A DNA stretch of 52,514 nucleotides from Actinomycetota bacterium (GTDB lineage: Bacteria > Actinomycetota > Actinomycetes > S36-B12 > GCA-2699445), in the NCBI GenBank assembly GCA_020438795.1, contig JAGQTY010000022.1, positions 1-52,514 on the forward strand, read 5' to 3'. Below, piece after piece: positions 39,245 through 49,001 of the stretch. Positions within the stretch are counted from its first letter, which is position 1. Each line of letters starts with the position of its first letter. Below the pieces are notes generated by a model that was not told the DNA's origin, did no database searches, and saw only the letters and a list, made by a program, of their open reading frames with translations. Position numbers and translations under genes: made by a program.

Positions 39245-40153
39245 ATGGCAGCCATCGAGACCAGCGGACTGACCAAGACGTTCGGTGATGTCGTGGCCGT
39301 CTCCGACCTCAACCTGGTGGTCGAGCCCGGGGAGATCTTCGGTTTCCTGGGCCCGAACGGCTCCGGCAAGACCACCACCATCCGCGCGCTTCTGGCGTAC
39401 CTGCGCCCGACCGCCGGATCGGCTGCGATCCTGGGTCTGGACTGCCAGCGAGACAGCGTCGCGATCCGTCGCCGGATCGGATATGTGCCGGCTGAGTACG
39501 GCATGTACGAGAAGCTGACAGGTGCGCAGGTACTGCGATATTTCGCGAATCTCCGTGGCGGCGTGGACGAGTCCTATGTCGCCGAGCTCGCCGACCGGTT
39601 CCAGGCAGACCTCGACAAACGCACCCGGGACTACTCATCGGGCAACCGGCAGAAGATCGCCCTGATCCAGGCCCTGATGAACCGGCCCGAGGTGCTGATC
39701 CTCGACGAACCGAGCACCGGCCTCGACCCCCTCATGCAACAGGTGCTGCAGGAGTCGCTGGAAGGGATTCGCGATGAGGGCGGCACGGTGTTCCTGTCCA
39801 GTCACACGCTGTCCGAGGTGCAACGGATCGCCGACCGTGTCGGAATCCTGCGCACAGGGGAACTCGTCGCCACAGAACGGGTGGATGAGCTCCTGAAGAA
39901 GGCGCTGCATCGGCTCGACATCGAGTTCGCGCAGCCGGTGCCGGAGGCGGACTTCAGCGCGATCCCGCACGTGCGCAGCGTGGAGACCCGCGGGCTGCTG
40001 GTCAGCATCAGCTTCGACGGGCACATCGCCGACATCCTGCGAGTCGCCATGAGCCACGAGATCGTGACCCTCAACAGCCGCGACGCCGATCTCGAGGAGG
40101 TCTTTCTCACCTACTACCGGGACCAGGGCACCGCCGCCGGTGCCCAGCCATGA
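39245..40153 (+). CDS. ABC transporter ATP-binding protein (ABC-2 type)
   Basis: This 302-residue ATPase subunit has Walker A GPNGSGKTT (about 37-45), a signature replaced by YSSGNRQKIAL as in many ABC-2 exporters, Walker B VLILDEPSTGLDP and H-loop FLSSHTLSEV. A C-terminal domain of about 90 residues of the drug-exporter type follows. ATG 39245 is placed after GAGGGGGCAGC. The stop overlaps the first permease start by 4 bases (ATGA). Substrate unknown; these three-gene units often export drugs, lipids or peptides. Confidence 0.93.
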   Translation: MAAIETSGLTKTFGDVVAVSDLNLVVEPGEIFGFLGPNGSGKTTTIRALLAYLRPTAGSAAILGLDCQRDSVAIRRRIGYVPAEYGMYEKLTGAQVLRYFANLRGGVDESYVAELADRFQADLDKRTRDYSSGNRQKIALIQALMNRPEVLILDEPSTGLDPLMQQVLQESLEGIRDEGGTVFLSSHTLSEVQRIADRVGILRTGELVATERVDELLKKALHRLDIEFAQPVPEADFSAIPHVRSVETRGLLVSISFDGHIADILRVAMSHEIVTLNSRDADLEEVFLTYYRDQGTAAGAQP

Positions 40154-40986
40154 GCGGCCCCCGAACGGCCATCGCCACTGGTTCTGTGCTGCCACGCAGC
40201 CCTCTGCTCGGTGGTGTGCTGGCCAAGGCGGTGCGGGACCGGTGGGTGCCGTTCGTGGCGATCACGGCGGTGCTGTGGTTCTACACGGCCTTCGCGCTCG
40301 GTGTGTACTCCAGTTTCGGCAACGAGGCCGTGAATCTCGTCCAGCAGATGCCCGATGCGCTGTCCGCGCTCTACGGCAGCAACGACGGGACCGTGGCCGG
40401 AGTGGTCGCGAGCGCCACGTTCGCGATCATGGCGCCGGTGGTCCTGGTCGCCTACGCCATTGTCTCCGGCAAGAGCGCGGTTCTGGGGGAGGAGAAGCAG
40501 CGCAGCCTCGATCTGCTGCTCACCTCGCCGGTGAGCCGCACCCGTGTCCTGCTCAGCCAGTTGTTGGTCGTCGGTGTGGCCGTGGTGCTCATCTCCGTGC
40601 TGACCTGGCTTGGGATGGAAGCGGTCGCCGCGGTCGTCGGCATGGACCTGTCCGGGCAGGACATTGCGGCGGCCACGCTGCAGCTGTGCGGCCTGGCCTG
40701 GATGTTCGGTGCGCTGTCGGCGGCGATCTGCGCCTGGACCGGCTCGGGGGTCGGCGCCGGGGTCGCAGGGGCTGTCGCCGCCATCTCCTACTTCCTGACA
40801 ACCCTGCTGCCGGTCAGTCCTGAGCTGGCCGACTACGCCCGCTATACCCCGTGGTATCTGTACACGGGGCCGGAACCGCTGGTGGGCGGCGTCGGCTGGT
40901 GGCAGTTCCTGGTGCTGGTCGCCATCGCCGCCGCCCTGGTACTTGCGGCGCTGATCGGCTACCGCCGGCGGGATCTGCGGGGGTGA
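40150..40986 (+). CDS. ABC-2 type permease subunit 1
   Basis: This 278-residue membrane protein has about six helices, with the family feature of an acidic-basic loop after helix 2 (GKSAVLGEEKQRSLDLLLTS, the coupling region). It overlaps the ATPase gene by 4 bases, and the second permease starts 5 bases after its stop, so a heterodimeric permease is likely. Confidence 0.9.
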   Translation: MSGPRTAIATGSVLPRSPLLGGVLAKAVRDRWVPFVAITAVLWFYTAFALGVYSSFGNEAVNLVQQMPDALSALYGSNDGTVAGVVASATFAIMAPVVLVAYAIVSGKSAVLGEEKQRSLDLLLTSPVSRTRVLLSQLLVVGVAVVLISVLTWLGMEAVAAVVGMDLSGQDIAAATLQLCGLAWMFGALSAAICAWTGSGVGAGVAGAVAAISYFLTTLLPVSPELADYARYTPWYLYTGPEPLVGGVGWWQFLVLVAIAAALVLAALIGYRRRDLRG

Positions 40987-40990
40987 TGCC

Positions 40991-41803
40991 ATGTCGGAGC
41001 TCAGCGTGATGCAACGGGCCACGGTCTCCTCGGTCCTCGCCCGCACGATCTCGCAGCGGCTGCTGCTCGCGCTGCTCGTTGCCGCCGGCCTGTTCGCCAT
41101 GGGGGTGTGGCTCGGTCCCCTCTACAACTCGATGAGCCAGACCCTGACCGAACTCGTGGCGTCGCTGCCTGGTGGCACCATCGCGATCTTCGGGGACATC
41201 GCTGCCCCTGCCGGCTGGTTCAACGCCGAGATCTTCGCCTTCTCGGCCCCCGCCCTGATCATCTACGTGGCACTGGCCAGCGCCAGCCGGTCGCTGGCCG
41301 AGGAACTCGAGGACCGCAGCGTCGCACTGCTGGCTGCCAACCCTGTCGACCGGATCCGCGTCTACTGGGAGAAGCTGCTGGGAATGGCGGTGCTGGTCAC
41401 TCTCGTGGCCGCGGGCACTGCCCTGGGAATCATGGCCGGTGTGGCACTGGCCGGTCTCGATCTGGCGACAGCCAACATCCTGGCGATGAGCCTGCAGGTG
41501 CTGCTGCTCGGGCTGCTGGCAGGGACCCTGACCGCACTCACGTCTGTGCTGTTCGGCCGCCGGATCCTTGCCATGGTCAGCGCGGCCGTGATTCTGCTCG
41601 TCTGCTATGCCTGGGGGACCTTCCTGGAGCTGTCGGACTCTCTTGCGGGCCTTGCGAAGGTCTCCCCCTGGTACTGGTACTACGGCGAGGAACCACTCAC
41701 CGAGGGCCTGCCCTGGTTCTACTCCCTGCTGCTGCTGGCGCTCAGCGTCCTGGTCGCGATCGGGGGAGCTGCAGCGTTCCGTCGGCGGGAACTGCCGGCC
41801 TGA
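40991..41803 (+). CDS. ABC-2 type permease subunit 2
   Basis: This 270-residue membrane protein, homologous in plan to its neighbour, has the coupling segment ASRSLAEELEDRSVALLAAN followed by about four more helices. It ends 18 bases from the convergent PHA-synthase-like gene. It is the last gene of the ATPase-permease-permease operon. Confidence 0.9.
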   Translation: MSELSVMQRATVSSVLARTISQRLLLALLVAAGLFAMGVWLGPLYNSMSQTLTELVASLPGGTIAIFGDIAAPAGWFNAEIFAFSAPALIIYVALASASRSLAEELEDRSVALLAANPVDRIRVYWEKLLGMAVLVTLVAAGTALGIMAGVALAGLDLATANILAMSLQVLLLGLLAGTLTALTSVLFGRRILAMVSAAVILLVCYAWGTFLELSDSLAGLAKVSPWYWYYGEEPLTEGLPWFYSLLLLALSVLVAIGGAAAFRRRELPA

Positions 41804-41820
41804 GCCGGGGCGATGCGACC

Positions 41821-42942
41821 TCAGGGCTGCGCCGGCTCCCCGAAGGAGCGATCGAGCTGGGCCTCGGTCTCCTCCAGGAACTGCTCCAGATAGGGCCAGG
41901 TGGTCTCCTTCGCGTGGGGACCTGCCATTACGCCCATGTGCCCCCCGGGGGCCTCCTTGATGATCGCCCGGGGTGCGTTCGGCACGAGGTTGGCGAGGTG
42001 CTCGACCGACTCCATGGGCGCGAAGATGTTGTCCGCGGAGCCACCGACGTTCATGACGGGGACGTCCACATCCTCGAGGGTCAGCTCGCGCTCGCCGCCG
42101 AGGTGCATACGCCCCTCCTTGAGCTTGCTGGACCGCACGAAGTTGCGGTAGATCTGCAGGAAGCTGCGACCGGGGTATGCCTCGTAGGTGTCCATCATGG
42201 CGTCGACCGCCTCGAGCTGCGCCAGGATCTCAGGCCGCTTGGTGGCTTTGCGCACGAAGTTCGGCTTCTGCAGCAGCCGGACAGGATCGGCGAACTTGAA
42301 GGCCAGCCCGTTCAGCTTGCCGGGGACGCCCCCCATGACCCGGATGACTGAGGATTCCAGTTTGCCGTCAGTGATGTTGCCGAGCAGCTTCACCGGCGGG
42401 TACAGGTCGAGCTTGGTGAAGTCGAAGGGGCTGCCCACACATCCGACCGCGGCGATCGGGACATCCTTGTGCGCGGCCTGGGTGAACAGCGCCAGGATTC
42501 CGCCCAGACACCAGCCCACCACCATGACTTCGGCGTCGTTGTTGTGGGCGCTGACAGTCTCCACAGCGGTGGGGATCACATCGTCGATCCAGAAGTCGAG
42601 ACCGAACTCCTGATCGGTCTTCGTGCTCACGCTGCCGTAGTCGACCAGGTAGGTGGGACGGCCCTCGAGCATGAAGTAGGCGGCCATGGAATTGTCGCGG
42701 TACAGGTCCATGCATGTGGCTGGTGGTCCCTGGGGCGGGACCAGCAGCACCGGCCGCTTGTCAGGATCGACCGGGACCTCCGGGATGTAGTGGCGCACGA
42801 TGCAGTGGGTGGACTCATGGATGATCTCCGAGGGGGTACGGCTCAGGTCCGCGAAGCCGCCACCGAACAGGTGGGTGTACAGGTTCCTGACGCGATCGAC
42901 GACGCCGATCGTCTCTTCTGTGTTGAGTTCACGCTCTGCCAT
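41821..42942 (-). CDS. PHA-synthase-like alpha/beta hydrolase (class III PhaC-like)
   Basis: This 373-residue protein carries a cysteine lipase box GWCLGG (about residues 140-145), as PHA synthases do, with an Asp candidate in NVGGSADNIFAP and a His in EAPGGHMGVMAG. The length matches class III catalytic subunits (about 360), which normally need a PhaE partner; none is visible in the window. It may be a divergent PHA synthase, a depolymerase-like enzyme or a related acyltransferase. Divergent from the VOC-SRPBCC gene, with two inverted repeats between them. Confidence 0.75.
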   Translation of the reverse strand: MAERELNTEETIGVVDRVRNLYTHLFGGGFADLSRTPSEIIHESTHCIVRHYIPEVPVDPDKRPVLLVPPQGPPATCMDLYRDNSMAAYFMLEGRPTYLVDYGSVSTKTDQEFGLDFWIDDVIPTAVETVSAHNNDAEVMVVGWCLGGILALFTQAAHKDVPIAAVGCVGSPFDFTKLDLYPPVKLLGNITDGKLESSVIRVMGGVPGKLNGLAFKFADPVRLLQKPNFVRKATKRPEILAQLEAVDAMMDTYEAYPGRSFLQIYRNFVRSSKLKEGRMHLGGERELTLEDVDVPVMNVGGSADNIFAPMESVEHLANLVPNAPRAIIKEAPGGHMGVMAGPHAKETTWPYLEQFLEETEAQLDRSFGEPAQP

Positions 42943-43117
42943 GTGATGCAGCGTAGGCAGGCGAGGGGCGTTTCGCCCGACCAGTGCCCGGTCGGGGCAG
43001 CACTGGGGCGCTCACCGGGCATGTCGCTGCTCGAGCGGTCCCCTCGCCCTCGCGCGGCGCGAGGTGGGCGGGCGTGCGGGTTCACGATCCTCGGTCTGAG
43101 CGCGCACCCAACGGGAA

Positions 43118-43133
43118 GTCCGACAAATCGGAC
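43118..43133. promoter_or_regulatory. Inverted repeat, operator candidate 1
   Basis: GTCCGA-CAAA-TCGGAC is a perfect 6-bp inverted repeat with a 4-base spacer in the divergent gap 42943-43208. Its size suits a TetR- or MarR-type dimer. Confidence 0.45.
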
Positions 43134-43182
43134 AAAGGGAGTGCTGGGCGCTCCGGGTGCATTTCGAATTCCGCAACGTACC

Positions 43183-43199
43183 GTGGCAATAGGTGCCAC
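43183..43199. promoter_or_regulatory. Inverted repeat, operator candidate 2
   Basis: GTGGCA-ATAGG-TGCCAC is a perfect 6-bp inverted repeat ending 9 bases before the ATG at 43209. It could be an operator or a small hairpin over the start region. Confidence 0.4.
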
Positions 43200-43208
43200 A
43201 GTGGACAA

Positions 43209-44234
43209 ATGCTGCATCATGTGTCATTCACCGCGAAGAACCCACAGCGTGTCGCTCAGGCACTCGCCCTTCTGATCAACGGCAAGGTGAGCCGCTTCGG
43301 TCCCTGGGAGGGCGGCTATATCGCCTGGGCCGCCGATGAGGCAGGCACGGCCATCGAGGTCTACCCACAGGGCACCGAGATCATCCCCGGCCCGGACACC
43401 AGTCAGGCGCAGTTCCGCAAGAACCTCTTCGCATCCCAGAACACCCCCGTGCACACGGCCATCTCCGTCACCCGTAGTGAGGAGGAGGTCTACCGGATCG
43501 CCCGCCAGGAGGGCTGGCGGGCCATGCGGCACAACCGGGGCGGTTTCGACGTCATCGAGATGTGGATCGAGAACACCGTGATGGTGGAGGTCCTCACGCC
43601 CGCGATGCTGCGCCAGTACCTGTCGATCATCAAGTCCCCGCACGTGCCGGCCACGGGCGCGGACCTCAGCACGATCAAGCTCAAGGCGCAGGTGGCCGCG
43701 GAGCCGAGCGTGCTCTTCCGCTCCTGGACGTCCACGGCGGAACTGCAGGCCTGGTGGCCGGTGCCGCAGACCAACATCGACCTGCGGGTCGGTGGGCCCT
43801 TCGAGCTCACGTTCGTGACCGATGCACCCCTGGGTTCCCGTGGCTCGGAGGGGTGCAAGTTCCTGTCCTACCTGCCCGGCAAGATGGTGTCGTTCACGTG
43901 GAACGCCCCGCCCCACCTCGCGGTACGGGGCATGCAGACCTGGGTCGTGCTGGAGTTCGAGGCGGTCGGTGATGAACTGACGGAGGTCACGCTCACCCAG
44001 GCCGGTTTCCTGCAGGGCGAGGCCTGGGACCAGTGCCGCACCTACTTCCAGCAGGCCTGGCGCCGGGTCATGCGCCGTATGGTCGATCACTGGAACAACT
44101 CGGATCTGGATCTGCGTGGCCCCCGCCCGGCCCGGATTCCCAGTACCCGTACCAACGGCAGCAACAGTGCTGTCAGCAGCAACAACGCTGCCCTGGAGGC
44201 ACTGGCGTCCCTGGCGAACACGCCGAACAACTGA
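43209..44234 (+). CDS. VOC-domain and SRPBCC (AHSA1-like) fusion protein
   Basis: This is a 341-residue protein of two small-molecule-binding folds. Residues about 1-130 look like a glyoxalase/VOC domain (MLHHVSFTAKNPQRVAQALA, VHTAISVTRSEEEVYRIA, DVIEMWIENTVMVEVLTP). Residues about 150-300 look like an AHSA1-type START domain (LFRSWTSTAELQAWWPV, GGPFELTF, VSFTWNAPP, YFQQAWRRVMRRMVDHWN). A Ser/Asn-rich tail follows. ATG 43209 begins the VOC fold; longer frames upstream are not homologous. The combination suggests binding or modification of a hydrophobic ligand, but no substrate can be named. Confidence 0.75.
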   Translation: MLHHVSFTAKNPQRVAQALALLINGKVSRFGPWEGGYIAWAADEAGTAIEVYPQGTEIIPGPDTSQAQFRKNLFASQNTPVHTAISVTRSEEEVYRIARQEGWRAMRHNRGGFDVIEMWIENTVMVEVLTPAMLRQYLSIIKSPHVPATGADLSTIKLKAQVAAEPSVLFRSWTSTAELQAWWPVPQTNIDLRVGGPFELTFVTDAPLGSRGSEGCKFLSYLPGKMVSFTWNAPPHLAVRGMQTWVVLEFEAVGDELTEVTLTQAGFLQGEAWDQCRTYFQQAWRRVMRRMVDHWNNSDLDLRGPRPARIPSTRTNGSNSAVSSNNAALEALASLANTPNN

Positions 44235-44332
44235 CGGGCGCCACCGGCTGACGGTTGAGGTGGCTCTCCGGCTGACCGGCGAGCAGGGTGAGACCGCTAC
44301 CGGTCGGCGAATCATCATGGAACAATGACAGG

Positions 44333-44836
44333 GTGAAAGCGCTTCGAAGGATCGCCGCGATCGCGCTGCTGGCGCTGACCGCCGGACTGATCGCTTTCTG
44401 GTGGGGGTTCCGCACCAAGGATGAGCGGGTGCTCGGTGCGGTTCGCTCCATGAACAGGCGGGTCATGAATCCGGCTCAGATGCAGTCGGCAGGTCAGCCC
44501 GGCAGCTATGCCTCGGTGATCCGCCACCAGGGCCGCAACTCCGGGGTTCAGTACGAGACTCCGATCGTGGCGCTGGAGGACGGAACCGACTTTGTGATCG
44601 CCCTGCCGTACGGGACGAAGACGGACTGGCTGGCCAATGTGTTGGCCGCAGGGCAGGCCACCATCATCCACCAGGGCGAATCGGTCCCGGTGGAGTCGCC
44701 GCAGGTCCGCGACATCGCCGATTATGAGCACCTGTTCCGCCGCGCCGATCAGCGGATGCACGGTCTGTTCGGGGTGGAGCAGTGCGTCGTGCTGCACGAG
44801 AAACCCACGATCGACCTCGCACAGTACGACGACTGA
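44333..44836 (+). CDS. Deazaflavin (F420)-dependent nitroreductase-family protein
   Basis: This 167-residue protein has an N-terminal membrane anchor (RIAAIALLALTAGLIAFWWG) and a DUF385/Ddn-type split-barrel domain (RHQGRNSGVQYETPIVALED, then DFVIALPYGTKTDWLANVLA). The family uses F420 or FMN to reduce quinones and xenobiotics. The GTG start at 44333 is chosen because the upstream in-frame residues overlap the intergenic region and lack family character. It stands 98 bases after the VOC fusion gene and could be co-transcribed with it. Confidence 0.82.
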   Translation: MKALRRIAAIALLALTAGLIAFWWGFRTKDERVLGAVRSMNRRVMNPAQMQSAGQPGSYASVIRHQGRNSGVQYETPIVALEDGTDFVIALPYGTKTDWLANVLAAGQATIIHQGESVPVESPQVRDIADYEHLFRRADQRMHGLFGVEQCVVLHEKPTIDLAQYDD

Positions 44837-44846
44837 CACGGCCGGC

Positions 44847-45527
44847 TCAGCCGGTCATGTGGTCCACCAGCCAGCGATGGATTGCGAACAGGGGCTCGAA
44901 CTGGTCTGCGCACCAGGGCACGAACTCAGCACTGTGGATCGCGGGTGTCGCGGGCACCAGGTAGCGGATCTGGAAGTACTTGAACTTGAGCAGGTCTGCG
45001 CGCGGGTGATCCGCCGGGTAGGGGGCGGGCACCCGCTTGAGCGTCTCCCCGACGACCTCACAGGAGTGTTGCTGCTGCGCCGCCTCGATGTCGTCGACCA
45101 GTGTCGCGCCGGAATCAGCGGCAACGGCCTCACGCCAGCGCGCCAGTTGCGGTCCGTCCAGCGTGATGCCACTGGCGAAGCCCACCTCATCCTTCGTGAT
45201 GCGTACGAAGAGCGTGGGGGCGGTCTTCTTCTCGGGCCCCTGCCAGATCCGGACCATGATGTTGTCCTTGTACGGGGGACGATCGGGGTTGAACCGCAGG
45301 TCGTTGTTGATCGGGGACAGTGACCCGTTCGTGCGGGGGATCGCGGTGAGTTCCGTATCGAGGCGCTCGCTCAGTTCTTCACCCAGCGCGCTGACGTACT
45401 CCTTGCTGGGCTCGGCGATGAGCCGCTGGTACTCCTTCTTGTGGGCGGTGAACCATTCCCGGTCGGCAGCGCCGATCTCATCGAGCAATGTCAGCGCCTC
45501 TGGGGTGTACCCCTGGAATGTCGTCAT
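44847..45527 (-). CDS. DUF2461 family protein
   Basis: This 226-residue cytosolic protein of unknown function belongs to the DUF2461 (TIGR02453) family. Typical elements are LDEIGAADREWFTAHKKEYQ, INNDLRFNPDRPPYKDNI and KFKYFQIRYLVP. The length is normal. The start ATG is 12 bases from a divergent transcript region; it converges on the deazaflavin-type gene with 10 bases between. Confidence 0.88.
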   Translation of the reverse strand: MTTFQGYTPEALTLLDEIGAADREWFTAHKKEYQRLIAEPSKEYVSALGEELSERLDTELTAIPRTNGSLSPINNDLRFNPDRPPYKDNIMVRIWQGPEKKTAPTLFVRITKDEVGFASGITLDGPQLARWREAVAADSGATLVDDIEAAQQQHSCEVVGETLKRVPAPYPADHPRADLLKFKYFQIRYLVPATPAIHSAEFVPWCADQFEPLFAIHRWLVDHMTG

Positions 45528-45616
45528 AGGAGAACGCTATGGGACAGCCCGGTCAATATCGCGCGAGTTCTCCGAACGGTGGATTACTCCGCTCACGGGG
45601 GAAGTATCGTGTGCTC

Positions 45617-46357
45617 ATGTCACGTGGATCCTTCATCAACCCGCTGCTGTCCGTCTCTGCCGACGGACAGGTGGAGCTGCCAGTTGCGCTGGGGGAGACC
45701 GCGGGGTACACGGACCCCCACAAGGCGTTGCAGGCCTGGCACCGGGTGGGCGCCAGTCACATCTTCCTGTCGGGGCCATCGCTGCCGGCGGTGAAGTCTC
45801 CCCACAACGTCACGGTCATCGGCGCCACCACCCTGTCCGGGCCCGACCAGGTGTCCCGGCTGCTGGGCAGCGGGTATACCGGGGTGGTCGTGGATCGTGT
45901 GGAAGCCGCTGGCTGGCTCGGCGAGGCCGTGAAGACCCACCGCGATCGTGTCATCGTCCGGCTCCACGTTCACGAGGCCTGGCTGTCGGCCCATGTGCAG
46001 GCCGGTGACGGCTCGGACCTGTGGACCGTGGTCGAGCAGCTCGATGGCATGGGCGTGCACAATATCCTGGTCAGCACCGATGATCATGGCGGCCGCTGGC
46101 ATCACAAGAGCCTGGAGATCCTGGCGGGGGTCGCCGAGTCGACCAAGGCGGGGGTACTCGCCTGGAGCCCGCACACCTCCCTGGAACAGCTCCACAAGGT
46201 GGCCGAACTCAGCCAGGACGGCGTGGGTGGTGTGGTCGCCGGGTTCGACGCGACCTTCACGTTCGCAGAGGCGGTTTCAGCGATCTCGGCGCGCTACGAC
46301 CCGTACATCTGGGCTCCCCCGACGGTCGACCCCGACTCGGGCCTCGGTCAGGTCTGA
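45617..46357 (+). CDS. HisA/PriA-like TIM-barrel protein lacking catalytic Asp
   Basis: This 246-residue protein follows the HisA/PriA sequence from end to end. Examples are the turn HVHEAWLSAHVQAGDGSDLW, the strand NILVSTDDHGGRWHHKSLEI and the C-terminal TSLEQLHKVAELSQDGVGGV. However, the N-terminal catalytic Asp of HisA (LLPAVDV) aligns with Ser (LLSVSAD), and the second phosphate-binding Gly-rich loop is degenerate. Hence it is probably not a histidine-pathway isomerase; it may be a non-catalytic or repurposed relative. ATG 45617 is preferred to the upstream ATG, which lies in the neighbour's promoter region. Confidence 0.65.
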   Translation: MSRGSFINPLLSVSADGQVELPVALGETAGYTDPHKALQAWHRVGASHIFLSGPSLPAVKSPHNVTVIGATTLSGPDQVSRLLGSGYTGVVVDRVEAAGWLGEAVKTHRDRVIVRLHVHEAWLSAHVQAGDGSDLWTVVEQLDGMGVHNILVSTDDHGGRWHHKSLEILAGVAESTKAGVLAWSPHTSLEQLHKVAELSQDGVGGVVAGFDATFTFAEAVSAISARYDPYIWAPPTVDPDSGLGQV

Positions 46358-46374
46358 GCAGAGCCCGTCACCGA

Positions 46375-46400
46375 CGGCCGGCCAGCGCCGCTGCCGGCCG
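46375..46400. terminator. Bidirectional GC hairpin
   Basis: CGGCCGGC (46375-46382) and GCCGGCCG (46393-46400) form a perfect 8-bp stem with a 10-base loop between the convergent HisA-like and beta-helix genes. Confidence 0.6.
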
Positions 46401-46421
46401 CCCCTGACTGAAGGGCATGCC

Positions 46422-47978
46422 TCAGCATCCGCTGTCAGGGCTCGGGTACCGGAATCCGTTGCGGAGCGTGGCGCTGCCCTTGTCCGTCGTCACCGTGACA
46501 TCGACAAGACCGGTGGTGGTCGAGTCGGGCACGACCGCCTTGATCTTGTTGCCGGAGAGCTCGATCTGGGGAGAGGCGACGCCTCCGAACAGTACCGTTG
46601 TGGCGCCCTGGATGTTCTTGCCGAAGATGTTGACTGTCCGGCCTGCGGGGAGGCAGCGGGGCACGACCGCGCGCACCACGGGCGCAGCGCCCTGCCATGC
46701 GCCGATATTGGTGCCCGACTCCCCGGCGCCGAGTGCCGCGGAGCCACCCTGCAGCGCATAGTCGGGGGCTGCCCCGACCTTCGGAGCCCCGGTGACGGTG
46801 TCCTTGACGTTGAACATCTTCATGGACGCGTCTGCAGGGACATCGGGGGTGAAGCCGAAGCCGGCCACGCCGGTCTTGTCGGCGGTCACCCCGGACTTCT
46901 CCTTGTTCTGGTAGGTCAGGTTGTTGCTCACGTCGATCAGGCTGTTGGCCGGCACAGCACCCGACTTGCCGGCGCCGGTGTAGTCCACCAGCACCGGGGT
47001 CCCCCCACCCTCGGTGAACAGGTTCGAATCGATGGCGATGGCGGAGAACAGGCCGAAGGCGTCGGGATTCGAGGAGGCCCAGAACGCAACCATGGGGCCA
47101 CCGGATGACACCACGGTGTTGTGGACCACCGACAGGTTCACCTTGCCGCCCGCCTGCTGCGGCCAGATGTTCCAGGACATCAGGTTGTTCTTGCCCTTGG
47201 TCGTGTTGTACTCGACGAACACGTCACCGCTGGCGGGCAGGCTCTGGTACTGCTCCTCGAAGTTGATCGCCTTCTTGGAGGTGCCCGTGCCCTCGAAGTA
47301 GTTGCCCTGGAATGCGGAGCTGCCCGTGATCGTGGGGATGAGGATCGCGTCTGCGGCCTGGCCGGTGAAGACCGAGTTGGTCACGGTCAGATCCTGGCCG
47401 CTGGCGCGCAGGCCCCGGCGGCCGCCGTCGATGACGACCTCGTTGATGAACACGTCGTCGAACACGGTGCCCGGGTCAGGCTGTGGCACCTCGATGAGCT
47501 GGCCGCCCGGGGTCGACGGGGGTACCTCCTGCTGCACGAAGGCGAGGTTCTCGATCGTGACATCGTTGGCCTTGACCCGCAGCCCAGTGGTTGTCTGGCC
47601 GAGGAACTCGATCGTGGGACAGGAGTTCTTCTCCTGGCAGTCATCGGAATCCCAGCCCTGCAGCGTGACCGGTGCGTCGATGGTGAGCCCCGGCTCGGTC
47701 GCCGGCTTGGCAGTCTCCGGGATGGTGTAGGTGCCGGCGAGGACGTTCACTGTCGCCTCGGGCTGGCCGCTCACGGCGTCGATGGCCTGCTGCGGCTCGG
47801 TGAAGCAGGGTTGTTCCCCGGCGCACTTGTTCTTGGCGTCCAGCCAGGCGGTGCTGGTGCCTGCCTGCGCGGTCGGGTCGGTGTCGTCGCTGCCTGCCTG
47901 ACGGCTGTCCGACTGGCTGCTGCAGCCGAACAGGACCAGGCAGCCGAGCAGCACTGCGGGGATGGCCTTGAGAGTCAT
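46422..47978 (-). CDS. Beta-helix lipoprotein with C-terminal IPT/TIG domain
   Basis: This is a 518-residue exported lipoprotein. The type II signal peptide is MTLKAIPAVLLGCLVLFGC (lipidated Cys19), then a Ser/Asp/Gly-rich linker. Residues about 60-400 are repeated short beta-strands typical of right-handed parallel beta-helix proteins (VTLQGWDSDDC, GLRVKANDVTIENLAF, VFINEVVIDGGRRGLRA, LTVTNSVFTGQAADAILIP). An IPT/TIG domain (VVRAVVPRCLPAGRTVNIFG) ends with a C-terminal Cys. Such folds often bind or cleave polysaccharide, but no catalytic residues are evident. The neighbouring rhamnose genes fit a cell-envelope role. Confidence 0.8.
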   Translation of the reverse strand: MTLKAIPAVLLGCLVLFGCSSQSDSRQAGSDDTDPTAQAGTSTAWLDAKNKCAGEQPCFTEPQQAIDAVSGQPEATVNVLAGTYTIPETAKPATEPGLTIDAPVTLQGWDSDDCQEKNSCPTIEFLGQTTTGLRVKANDVTIENLAFVQQEVPPSTPGGQLIEVPQPDPGTVFDDVFINEVVIDGGRRGLRASGQDLTVTNSVFTGQAADAILIPTITGSSAFQGNYFEGTGTSKKAINFEEQYQSLPASGDVFVEYNTTKGKNNLMSWNIWPQQAGGKVNLSVVHNTVVSSGGPMVAFWASSNPDAFGLFSAIAIDSNLFTEGGGTPVLVDYTGAGKSGAVPANSLIDVSNNLTYQNKEKSGVTADKTGVAGFGFTPDVPADASMKMFNVKDTVTGAPKVGAAPDYALQGGSAALGAGESGTNIGAWQGAAPVVRAVVPRCLPAGRTVNIFGKNIQGATTVLFGGVASPQIELSGNKIKAVVPDSTTTGLVDVTVTTDKGSATLRNGFRYPSPDSGC

Positions 47979-48059
47979 GGGCGCAGCGTAGGGCAGTGTC
48001 GAGCAGACTGTCCTGGAATGTCATACGTCCGGGGGTAGGCCCGCCGCTGGCGACCGGCG

Positions 48060-48932
<873 letters not shown>

Positions 48933-48969
48933 GCGAACATGGTCGCACAGCCGGGTCAGTGAGCCTGGC

Positions 48970-48975
48970 TATACT
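48970..48975 (+). promoter_or_regulatory. -10 box of the rmlB-rmlD unit
   Basis: TATACT is a near-consensus -10 box 26 bases before the rmlB GTG, with an AGGAAGGAA ribosome-binding site in between. No convincing -35. Confidence 0.55.
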
Positions 48976-49001
48976 GGTCGCTTTGCAGGAAGGAACGCTG
49001 A

